The position numbers were made by a program, and so were the translations under genes. Positions 1 through 5,965 of a stretch of 5,965 nt of DNA are shown here, in pieces. The notes under the pieces are model-generated. The model searched no databases. It worked only from the letters and a program-made list of their open reading frames with translations, and was not told where the DNA came from. Within the stretch, counting starts at the first letter, position 1. Each line of letters begins with the position of its first letter. The DNA is from Verrucomicrobiaceae bacterium (GTDB lineage: Bacteria > Verrucomicrobiota > Verrucomicrobiae > Verrucomicrobiales > Akkermansiaceae), in assembly GCA_947372405.1 (NCBI GenBank), contig CANBTO010000338.1, positions 1 to 5,965 on the forward strand, read 5' to 3'.

Positions 1-1792
1 CTAGGGAAAATCGCGCACGGTAGCCGGGTTCCATGCCTCCCTGCAGTTGAATCGCTTTGGCGAATCCTTCCTCCGCCTCGGCATCACGCTGTGACTGGCT
101 CAACAGATTCGCCCGGTTGATGGCGGCACCAGGATCAAAGGGATTCATCCGAAGCGACTCCTCGTAATCGGTGATGGCCCGCTCTGCGGGTTCCTTGAAG
201 CCGAGTGATTCCTTTGAATTCGCAAGCAACTGGAAAACCTCGCCTCTCTCCTGATAGAACGAGGATAGCGGCAGAATCCTCAAAGCATCTGTCAGAGCGT
301 CAATCCGGGCTTCCGCCGAGCTTTCCTCGTGCTTGCTGAAATGGGTGGGCCACAGGATACGCGTGACTCTCATGCCATCCCATCCCGCCGGCAGAATCAG
401 CAAGATGGAGCAAACCGCCGCCAGCGATAGCAGGATCCGGTTGCCCGAGGCGCGCGCATCAGGATGACGATTTGCCGGGCGCGATATTTGCCCCATGCAG
501 ATCCCCAGAAGAAGAATCCCGGGCATCAGATGGAACACGAAACTGAAGCAGGACTGAACTAGCATTCCGGCCAGTGCGGCGATCCCGCCGAGACGCCATG
601 CATCGCGGAAATCATCATTTTCAGGCCGCTCCTCGAATATCACACGCAGGATGGCGGCCATGCAGTAGATCACCAGTAGCCCTGCCAGCAGAGTGGCCCC
701 TACAATGCCGTAGTCGGTGGCGGACTGAATCAACTCGTTGTGAACGAAATCCGGTTTGTGGGTGATGATATCTCCGTTGGAAGCCCCTTCGACAAAGCGG
801 TAACATTCCCAACTGAAGCTCCTGCTGCCGCCACCCGCCATCGGATGGAGGCCGATGCAGGACATGGCGATTCCTAGAAAATACAAGCGGCAGTTGTTAT
901 CCAGCAATTCCGTGATGCCAGTCCCCGTCTGCCGCAGGTTCTGAGTTTCCTTCCAACCCATGAAAAGGTAGGTGCCAATGAGCAGAAAGATGATTGGAAT
1001 GGCGATCACGGCCGGGGCGAACCATTTCGAGCCACGGCGTTTGGCGATTATCAGCGCGATACATGCGAACACCATGGATGCGATCGCAGCCCCGAGAATG
1101 CCGCCGCGCGAGTGGGTGAACCAGACTCCTGCCACACCTGAAATGGCCACAATACCCATGAACAGCCTGGCGCCCGCGCAATGTCTCCCGGACAGTGCCG
1201 CTGCACCCGTCAACATGGCCGACGCGATCAGGTAGTTGGCCGCCTCGTTGTAATGCGCGAAAAATCCCGTGACAGCCATCGGGACGTCACGCGAGCGGAA
1301 AAGAGGAACATAAGTAGGATCGACCACCTGTCTGGCGATGACAATCAGGTTGGCCAGCAGCAAGATGGTGATGCCCCAGGAGAGGATGCGTTCCGCAGTG
1401 GGATGGCCTGATATCCTACGAATGCTGACAAAAGCACCCACTGAGGAGCATACGAGAAGAAGGTCTGCCTGGCCGAATTCCGCGACAGGAGAGATCCATG
1501 CACGCCAGGCGAACCACGTCGCAGTCAAGGCACCGAGAGCCATGAACCCGAAGTCCGCCGGGGCCTTGCTCTTCCGCCAAAATGAAGGCAACGCCGCCAT
1601 TACCGAAAGAACAAGAGCCAGTATGGCCGGTCCCCATGTGTAGGATCGCGTTTGCGGGCCGATCAGTACGGCGAGAACCAATGCAGCGGTAAGGAACAGG
1701 GATGAGATCGCAGGCATCGGAATTCTTGAAACAGATGTTGAAGACGGAAAAGCGGGCTTCGGCACCGGTCGGAAGGCACGCGGAAGGGTCAC
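1..1792 (-). CDS. Wzy/WaaL-type O-antigen polymerase/ligase with C-terminal TPR region (3' end cut by window edge)
   Basis: The reading frame stays open from position 1792 to the left edge, giving 597 visible codons. It encodes a polytopic inner-membrane protein of the Wzy_C family, which either polymerises undecaprenyl-linked repeat units or ligates them to an acceptor in the periplasm. About 12 hydrophobic segments lie between residues 29 and 440. Family signatures are AHYNEAAN near 179-186, THSRGG at 226-231, and FVHNELIQ at 349-356 in the long periplasmic loop before the next helix. One more membrane segment (about 452-469) is followed by a helical TPR-like region (about 519-587) that continues past the edge. 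I chose GTG at 1792 because it overlaps the upstream stop (GTGA) and has AAAGG six bases before it. ATG at 1717 is a good alternative that removes a Pro-rich 25-residue leader. Polymerase and ligase cannot be told apart from the sequence. Confidence 0.88.
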   Translation of the reverse strand, partial: MTLPRAFRPVPKPAFPSSTSVSRIPMPAISSLFLTAALVLAVLIGPQTRSYTWGPAILALVLSVMAALPSFWRKSKAPADFGFMALGALTATWFAWRAWISPVAEFGQADLLLVCSSVGAFVSIRRISGHPTAERILSWGITILLLANLIVIARQVVDPTYVPLFRSRDVPMAVTGFFAHYNEAANYLIASAMLTGAAALSGRHCAGARLFMGIVAISGVAGVWFTHSRGGILGAAIASMVFACIALIIAKRRGSKWFAPAVIAIPIIFLLIGTYLFMGWKETQNLRQTGTGITELLDNNCRLYFLGIAMSCIGLHPMAGGGSRSFSWECYRFVEGASNGDIITHKPDFVHNELIQSATDYGIVGATLLAGLLVIYCMAAILRVIFEERPENDDFRDAWRLGGIAALAGMLVQSCFSFVFHLMPGILLLGICMGQISRPANRHPDARASGNRILLSLAAVCSILLILPAGWDGMRVTRILWPTHFSKHEESSAEARIDALTDALRILPLSSFYQERGEVFQLLANSKESLGFKEPAERAITDYEESLRMNPFDPGAAINRANLLSQSQRDAEAEEGFAKAIQLQGGMEPGYRARFSL

Positions 1793-3282
1793 TTCGCGCC
1801 TTTAGCAAACAGCACTGCGGGAATTGTCCGCACAAGGATGGTGAAATCAAGCCACAGGGACCAGTTGTCGATGTAGCGGAGGTCCATTTCCACCCATTCC
1901 TCGAAGCTGTTGATTTTGTTTCGTCCTCCGGCCTGCCACTCGCAGGTGATGCCGGGCCTCACGCTCAGGCGCCTGCGGTGTGAGATGTCGTTGAATGCCT
2001 CGACTTCATAGAGAGGCAGTGGTCGCGGACCGACAAGGCTCATGTCGCCTTTCACCACGTTTATGAGTTGCGGAAGCTCATCAATGCTGAGTTTTCTCAG
2101 CAGCGCTCCGAACGGAAAGATCCGCGGATCGCGGTCGAGTTTGAAAACAGGTCCCTGCATTTCATTTCCATGCTCACGTTTGATCTGGTCCAGCATCTCC
2201 TCCGCGTTCGCCACCATGGTTCGGAATTTCCACATGCGGAAGGGACGTCCGTAGCGTCCGGCCCTCATCTGTGAGAAAAACACCGGTGCCCCTCTGCTGC
2301 GGATACTGATGCCGATGGTGGCGAATGCCCAAAGCGGGAGCGTAGCCAAAATGATCAAAGTGGCTCCCACGCGGTCAAAGATTTCCTTGCAAAGCAGCTC
2401 CCATGAAAGTTCGGGTGTGGACCTGAGCACCAGCATCGGCTTGTCACCGATGGCATCAAACACCGGACGGGCGATCTGTGAGCGGATGAATGAAGCGGCG
2501 ATCCAAGCTTCCACTCCTTGCAACTCACAGGCTTCAATCGCACGGGCAACCTTGTCGAATCCAGTTTCCTTGGCGGTGAAAATCACACGCGATACGGCTT
2601 GGGATTTCAGCAGGTTGAAAAGATCCTCCACTGGTCTGCTTCCGAGATCAAAATGTTCAACGATAAGCCATCCATCGGTGATTTCGGAATCAAACTCGGC
2701 CAGAAGATCCGCAATTTCTCCACCGGATCCGGCAAGGATCACGCGCTCTTTTGCAGAATGTTGGTGCGACTGGCGCTTCAGCCACGCGGCGTAGATGCGG
2801 TCCCTTGCGAGCAGCAGTGTGAAGACAAGGATGAAGCCGCTGCCCAGGACGAGGCGCCGTGTGTCCATCAGTTTCGCGAAGATCGCGAACATGCCGATCA
2901 TCACCGCGATGACCAGGAGTCCTTGGATCAGTTGGAAAATGGATCTCCCCGTTGCTTTCGTGCGCAGGTGGTCGTAGAAGCCAAAGCGCTCCAGAATCAG
3001 CGGAGTGAAAGGCACCGCGATGTAGAGCACCCAGTTGATCGACTCCCGGACATCATTTTGCTCAAGGGCCATGCCGAACATCTGCCGCACCACGTCGCGT
3101 GTTTGCCAACCAAACCAAAAGGACACCCAAACCAACAGTGCGTCGGTTAGCTGGAGGGCTTGGATTCGGAATGCTTCGCTGCGGCTGATCGCCATGAGGA
3201 GGAATTGAGCGTGTGGAAATGAGACTGTGTCCTTAAGAATCCTGAAAATCGAACGGACTGCAACCACGGAGATTGCCGTCAT
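1789..3282 (-). CDS. Polyprenyl-phosphate sugar-1-phosphate transferase (WbaP/WcaJ type), initiating glycosyltransferase
   Basis: This enzyme moves a hexose-1-phosphate from a nucleotide sugar to undecaprenyl phosphate at the inner membrane, the first step of repeat-unit assembly. The 497-residue protein has hydrophobic segments near 44-60, 84-98, 114-136 and 144-158. Next comes a Rossmann-like CoA_binding_3 type region starting at GSGGE (185-189). The catalytic Bac_transf domain follows, with its membrane-inserted helix at about 304-327. Hallmarks are KFRTM (352-356), the Asp-Glu pair in SIDELPQL (401-402, the catalytic dyad of this family), SLVGPRPLP (415-423) and RPGIT (442-446). All expected core motifs are present, so it should be active. 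The sugar cannot be read from the sequence. The start is uncertain: ATG at 3282 has GGAG 12 bases upstream (a long gap), while ATG at 3195 gives a protein starting MAISRSEAF with no Shine-Dalgarno motif. Its stop overlaps the next gene's GTG. Confidence 0.95.
   Translation of the reverse strand: MTAISVVAVRSIFRILKDTVSFPHAQFLLMAISRSEAFRIQALQLTDALLVWVSFWFGWQTRDVVRQMFGMALEQNDVRESINWVLYIAVPFTPLILERFGFYDHLRTKATGRSIFQLIQGLLVIAVMIGMFAIFAKLMDTRRLVLGSGFILVFTLLLARDRIYAAWLKRQSHQHSAKERVILAGSGGEIADLLAEFDSEITDGWLIVEHFDLGSRPVEDLFNLLKSQAVSRVIFTAKETGFDKVARAIEACELQGVEAWIAASFIRSQIARPVFDAIGDKPMLVLRSTPELSWELLCKEIFDRVGATLIILATLPLWAFATIGISIRSRGAPVFFSQMRAGRYGRPFRMWKFRTMVANAEEMLDQIKREHGNEMQGPVFKLDRDPRIFPFGALLRKLSIDELPQLINVVKGDMSLVGPRPLPLYEVEAFNDISHRRRLSVRPGITCEWQAGGRNKINSFEEWVEMDLRYIDNWSLWLDFTILVRTIPAVLFAKGAK
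1799..1803 (-). promoter_or_regulatory. Putative ribosome binding site deciding the GTG start of the polymerase/ligase gene
   Basis: On the minus strand AAAGG sits six bases before the GTG at 1792, inside the last codons of the sugar-phosphate transferase gene. The alternative ATG at 1717 has no purine-rich motif at a useful distance. The match is partial (5 bases), so it supports the upstream start without proving it. Confidence 0.4.
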
Positions 3283-3361
3283 TGCGTGGTGTTTCTCCGC
3301 TTCTGATTTTCGGAAATTTGATTGGAACCCTTAAAAATGCGTGATGGTCTGCCCTCCGAAC
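3283..3361. other. Short divergent intergenic region
   Basis: This gap separates the minus-strand sugar-phosphate transferase from the plus-strand VanZ-like gene. It is relatively AT-rich in 3301-3340, where a regulatory site would be expected. I found no hexamer pair with good -35/-10 matches and proper spacing on either strand, and no clear inverted repeat. If the transferase starts at 3195, the non-coding gap grows to about 166 bases and could hold two divergent promoters. The plus-strand gene could also start at GTG 3341 or ATG 3344, which would shorten the gap. Confidence 0.35.
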
Positions 3362-4546
3362 ATGCGCCGCACCTTGCTATTGGGATCCTTTGCCGTCCTT
3401 CTCACAGCTCTCTGCGTGCTGTGGCACTACCGTTTCCAGCGTTCGACCGGTCTGCCCGTCTGGCACTTGGCGGACCTTCGCGAATCTTCTCCTTCCGTGC
3501 CAGGCGTGGTCTGGAGCGGCAGTTCTCTCAATCCGGCGCTTGAGTTGCATGCGGAGTCCGGCGGGCCTCAGGTGGCCGCACGCCTGTTGATTCCGGCGGC
3601 AACTGCGGTCAGTGGTCTCCGTCTTCGCTTCAGGCTTTCCGCACACGGCCTTGTCGGTGGGGCCGAACCGTGGCAGGACGGAAGGTTTTTCATCGAATGG
3701 CATGATCCGGATGATCCTGGAAAACGGGAAAACGATCCTGTGGGATCTACCCGGGACGATATTGACGGTGGTTTGGAGAACTTCATCATCCAACCTCTGC
3801 ATCGTCCCGCCATTCCGGCACTGCGTCTTGAACACATGGGCAGGGCGGGGGGATTCGTTTTGTCGGACCTCGAAATCACAGCCGTCGAAGAGCGTCCGGT
3901 CTGGAAGGTCGGTTCATGGCTACTGGCGGCGGGTTGGATCGCATGGGCGGCCACCTGCGTTCGAAGTTGGCCTGGGATCAAGTGGTGGAGGGCCTGCTGC
4001 TCGGCAGTAGTATGGTTTTTCGTGGTCAGTCAGTGTGTTGTTCCAGGTCCTTGGAAGATCCAGCGAGACTTGTTTTCCCAATTCCAGATCGGCGGTCATG
4101 CACGACAGGACGAGGTGTCTGCCACCGCCCGCTCGTCAGAAGCTGGTGAGCGGCCTGCGATAGAGGCTGGTCCGCTGGCACCGATCGGGAAACCGCCCGA
4201 AAACGCGAACCTGATGCTTCGCGTGAAATACCGCATCGTCCAGGCCCGGCCGCTGTTGCACATGCTCATGTTGTTGGGGCCGACACTGGTGATCGCCTGT
4301 TTCGTCCGCGGCCAGCCAGCCGCTTTTCTGTGTGCGGTTCTTGCGATTGGAACCGAAGCCGCTGAAACCGCGTTCGGTTATGGCTTTGACTGGTTGGACG
4401 TCGGTGACCTTGCGAGCGACGCTGCGGGAATCATCATCGCCGTCTGGATTCACAAAAAACTGCTGGAAATGACCCTCACGGTCAAACTGCCACGCTATAT
4501 CTCGGTCTTTCTCCATTTTCCAAGTTTGCCGCGCCAGCCGTCGTGA
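3362..4546 (+). CDS. Membrane protein with N-terminal extracytoplasmic beta-rich region and C-terminal VanZ-like domain
   Basis: The 394-residue product begins with MRRTLLLGSF and a hydrophobic stretch to about residue 21, a signal anchor or signal peptide; this decided the start. In-frame GTG 3341 and ATG 3344 would add up to seven residues. Residues about 30-175 are polar with alternating beta-like strands and many Trp, Asp and Gly, resembling a beta-sandwich that I cannot assign to a family. Membrane segments follow near 182-200 and 207-227, then a polar loop of about 70 residues, then segments near 297-316, 319-338 and 349-364. The last part resembles VanZ: E332-x-x-E335, the Asp-rich GFDWLDVGD turn, D349 and SDAAG (352-356). 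The usual Gln and Asn of VanZ are replaced by Glu and Asp. The biochemical role of VanZ-like proteins is poorly defined; the polysaccharide setting suggests an envelope function. It is the only plus-strand gene here. Confidence 0.75.
   Translation: MRRTLLLGSFAVLLTALCVLWHYRFQRSTGLPVWHLADLRESSPSVPGVVWSGSSLNPALELHAESGGPQVAARLLIPAATAVSGLRLRFRLSAHGLVGGAEPWQDGRFFIEWHDPDDPGKRENDPVGSTRDDIDGGLENFIIQPLHRPAIPALRLEHMGRAGGFVLSDLEITAVEERPVWKVGSWLLAAGWIAWAATCVRSWPGIKWWRACCSAVVWFFVVSQCVVPGPWKIQRDLFSQFQIGGHARQDEVSATARSSEAGERPAIEAGPLAPIGKPPENANLMLRVKYRIVQARPLLHMLMLLGPTLVIACFVRGQPAAFLCAVLAIGTEAAETAFGYGFDWLDVGDLASDAAGIIIAVWIHKKLLEMTLTVKLPRYISVFLHFPSLPRQPS
4495..4546. other. 52-base tail-to-tail coding overlap
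   Basis: The plus-strand VanZ-like gene ends with TGA at 4544-4546, while the minus-strand GT2 gene ends with TAG read from 4497 to 4495. The last 17 codons of each gene are therefore read from opposite strands of the same DNA. There is no room for a conventional bidirectional terminator between them, and I saw no hairpin followed by a T-run near either stop. Confidence 0.8.
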
Positions 4547-5433
4547 GCCGCTTCGAGAACCAGCGGCAGGCGTTGGACCCCATCGATCCAAGCGGCCGCC
4601 AAAGCGTAGGCAAGAGCCATGCGAATCGCTTGCAATCCGCCTTGTTGACTTCCTTTCAGCCACACCATGTTGCGCACCTTGTAGTAGAGTTTCCAATCCG
4701 CAAGATCCCGTTCAAAGAAGAGTTTTTTTCCAAAGAAAGTCCAGCGGACGAGGTTGTCCGGCCCAGGATGGTCCAGCACCGCCTTCTTTACCGCCTCCTG
4801 AGAGAATCCTGCGCGCTCGATGCGCAGCGGATACTCTTCGTCCTCGCCGCGGATGAAAAGGTCCGCGTTCACCGGTCCGGTGGTCTCCCTAACTTCTCGT
4901 GGCACCAGCGCTCCCGTCCATGCGATCCGGCTTCTGATGAAATCAACCGCAGGCAGTTCGCCGGTGGATTCCACCAGATGCCATCCGCCCCTTCCGTCAT
5001 CCACCTGTAGCGGCCATGTGAAACGCCCGGTTCTCGGGTCGATCTGGATCGCATGGCGCACCACAGTGGGATTCCATGGTTTCGACAACATCTCGGCAAG
5101 AGCATCCGCTCGCGGCCATGAATCGTCATCGAGGATCCAAACCGCGTCCATTTGTCTCGAAAATGCGAGATCCATCGCATCCCGGACGCCGCCTGCGTTG
5201 CCGAGATTGTCGGTCATCCGGATGACAAGCAGTTCGAACGGCAGGTCGGTTAGATGTTCCAGTGCCTCCGGCGAACCGTCCGTGGACACGTTGTCCGCCA
5301 CCACCACCAGATCGGGTGGACGTGTTTGCAAGGCAAGAGACTTGATGCATCCCAGAGCGGTCGCGCGGCGATTCATCGTCGCGAAAACGGCGGCGACTGA
5401 CAGGCCTGCGGTTGCGGTCTTTGATATGCGCAT
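4495..5433 (-). CDS. Glycosyltransferase family 2, galactofuranosyltransferase-like (GlfT2-related GT-A fold)
   Basis: A predicted cytoplasmic, GT-A fold, metal-dependent enzyme that adds a sugar from a nucleotide donor to a lipid-linked glycan. In the 312-residue product the order is as expected: FATMNR (17-22) in the first strand, DNVSTDGS (47-54) for nucleotide binding, NLGNAGG (76-82), the metal-binding DDD (102-104) within WILDDDS, the acidic GEDEEYPLR (196-204) that would hold the catalytic base, and HPGP (222-225), whose His is a likely metal ligand. A YYxxRN motif (250-255) and a hydrophobic helix (about 267-286) may contact the membrane. NLGNAGG, DDDS and the late HPGP are typical of GT2 enzymes related to galactofuranosyl- and rhamnosyltransferases; the actual sugar is not known. 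ATG at 5433 was chosen because it overlaps the upstream stop (TGATG); ATG at 5475 or 5457 would add 14 or 8 residues. Its 3' end overlaps the VanZ-like gene. Confidence 0.9.
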   Translation of the reverse strand: MRISKTATAGLSVAAVFATMNRRATALGCIKSLALQTRPPDLVVVADNVSTDGSPEALEHLTDLPFELLVIRMTDNLGNAGGVRDAMDLAFSRQMDAVWILDDDSWPRADALAEMLSKPWNPTVVRHAIQIDPRTGRFTWPLQVDDGRGGWHLVESTGELPAVDFIRSRIAWTGALVPREVRETTGPVNADLFIRGEDEEYPLRIERAGFSQEAVKKAVLDHPGPDNLVRWTFFGKKLFFERDLADWKLYYKVRNMVWLKGSQQGGLQAIRMALAYALAAAWIDGVQRLPLVLEAAHDGWRGKLGKWRKTEI

Positions 5434-5435
5434 CA
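5431..5435 (-). promoter_or_regulatory. TGATG stop/start junction between the two glycosyltransferase genes
   Basis: On the minus strand the stop TGA (5435-5433) of the upstream glycosyltransferase shares its A with the ATG (5433-5431) of the next one. There is no strong Shine-Dalgarno motif nearby, so initiation here probably relies on ribosomes that have just terminated. This points to one transcript and coupled synthesis of the two enzymes. Confidence 0.6.
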
Positions 5436-5965
5436 GATTTTTCTCACGGCTTTCCATCCCTTTGCGATGAGCCACAGCAGACCATCTACAAGTCCGTTCA
5501 TATAGGGTTCATCAAACAGCGTGATGCCATGGCAGCGGCGGATCGCTCTTGATTCGACGTGCTGGCGCTCAGCCTTAAGAATTTGCTCCATGTCACGGGT
5601 CCTGCCAAGGTGGCGTTGTGAGGCGTTGTTCCCGTGTATTCTGAAATCCGAAATGTTCAGGGCCACACGTGCGAACGACTTCCCGGCGGCATGTAAACGC
5701 GCGTAAAACTCTCCGTCCATAACGTAACGGAAATCCTCCCGCAGCCTGAACCCCTCGGAGATAACCGATGATCTGCGGTAGAAGGCGGCAGTCGATCCCA
5801 CGAAACAATGATGGTGCACGTTCACAAAGTTCGACCATCCCGGCGTCCGCACGCTGCGGATGAAGCCGCCATCCTTGTCCACGAAGTCCCAGTCGCCGTA
5901 AACCACGTCGGCATCCACCGCTTCCAGCAGTCGCTGAAGTTCTGATAGGATTCCGGGTTTAAGGC
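5433..5965 (-). CDS. Glycosyltransferase family 2, C-terminal part (5' end beyond window)
   Basis: The frame is open to the right edge; 176 residues and the stop are visible. An internal GTG at 5918 is not the true start, because coding sequence of the same family continues upstream of it. The fragment starts in the second half of a GT-A domain. LKPGILSELQ is followed by DADVVYGDWDFVDKDG (18-32), the typical GT2 segment after the metal-binding site. HHHCFVGSTAAFYRR (50-64) resembles the acceptor-side strand, and VMDGEFYARL (81-90) carries the acidic residues expected to include the catalytic base. FRIHGNNAS (107-115) closes the domain, and a short C-terminal tail includes an amphipathic helix. 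The N-terminal nucleotide-binding half and the DxD motif lie outside the window. It probably adds a sugar to the same lipid-linked repeat unit as the next gene, to which it is translationally coupled. Donor and acceptor cannot be inferred. Confidence 0.85.
   Translation of the reverse strand, partial: LKPGILSELQRLLEAVDADVVYGDWDFVDKDGGFIRSVRTPGWSNFVNVHHHCFVGSTAAFYRRSSVISEGFRLREDFRYVMDGEFYARLHAAGKSFARVALNISDFRIHGNNASQRHLGRTRDMEQILKAERQHVESRAIRRCHGITLFDEPYMNGLVDGLLWLIAKGWKAVRKI

Noticed and set aside
1416..1850. 144-residue minus-strand open frame
   Set aside because: It overlaps the polymerase/ligase gene in another frame. The overlapped frame has continuous membrane segments and family motifs, while this one has no recognisable feature.
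2518..3150. 210-residue plus-strand open frame
   Set aside because: It lies wholly antisense to the sugar-phosphate transferase, whose motifs are unmistakable. Its translation is rich in His, Arg, Gln and Cys with no domain, as expected of a shadow frame.
3301..3340. Possible sigma-70 promoter for the VanZ-like gene (TTGATT at 3318, TTAAAA at 3331)
   Set aside because: The hexamers are far too close for a -35/-10 pair, and no other combination with 16-18 base spacing matches well.
3377..3981. Two minus-strand open frames (152 and 137 residues) opposite the VanZ-like gene
   Set aside because: The plus-strand product has a signal anchor, well-formed membrane segments and a VanZ-like end. The antisense products are Arg-rich with no hydrophobic or domain pattern.
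4260..4480. Reading the VanZ-like domain as a glycopeptide (teicoplanin) resistance gene
   Set aside because: There are no van genes nearby, the architecture is different and the key residues are changed. VanZ-like domains are widespread and the locus is for polysaccharide synthesis.
4820..5470. 216-residue plus-strand open frame
   Set aside because: Antisense to the GT2 gene with its full motif set. The translation is Ser/Arg-rich and low in order, typical of a shadow.
5433..5918. Treating the right-edge glycosyltransferase as a complete 161-residue gene starting at GTG 5918
   Set aside because: The frame continues without a stop to the window edge and the upstream codons keep the GT2 pattern, so the gene is cut by the window.

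Overview
This window is part of a bacterial cell-surface polysaccharide locus, of the exopolysaccharide or O-antigen type. It encodes five proteins and has almost no non-coding DNA. Three genes look complete; one gene runs off each edge. GC content is moderately high. Several junctions overlap by a few bases, and Shine-Dalgarno signals are weak or absent. Together with a Wzy_C-type ligase carrying a TPR tail and a VanZ-like protein inside a polysaccharide locus, this would fit a Verrucomicrobiota-like or other Gram-negative environmental bacterium. That placement is inference: the window has no rRNA or other phylogenetic marker.

Layout, right to left along the minus strand: a family 2 glycosyltransferase enters from the right edge (5965 to 5433). 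It is followed by a second GT2, related to galactofuranosyltransferases (5433 to 4495), joined by a TGATG stop/start overlap. Further along come a polyprenyl-phosphate sugar-1-phosphate transferase of the WbaP/WcaJ type (3282 to 1789) and a large Wzy/WaaL-type membrane protein with a C-terminal TPR region (1792 to beyond the left edge), again with overlapping stop and start. Between the two minus-strand pairs lies one plus-strand gene (3362 to 4546). It encodes a membrane protein with an N-terminal extracytoplasmic beta-rich region and a C-terminal VanZ-like helix bundle. It runs divergently from the sugar-phosphate transferase across a very short gap, and convergently into the GT2, overlapping its 3' end by 52 bases.

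How the parts would work together (inference from families): the WbaP/WcaJ-type enzyme loads the first sugar-phosphate onto undecaprenyl phosphate at the inner membrane. The two GT2 enzymes add further sugars on the cytoplasmic face. After flipping, the Wzy/WaaL-like protein polymerises or ligates the repeat units on the periplasmic side. The VanZ-like protein is the unexplained member; its place suggests a role in the same envelope pathway. A flippase, chain-length regulator, export porin and sugar-nucleotide synthesis genes are not in this window. No RNA genes, CRISPR arrays, insertion sequences or convincing terminators were seen.
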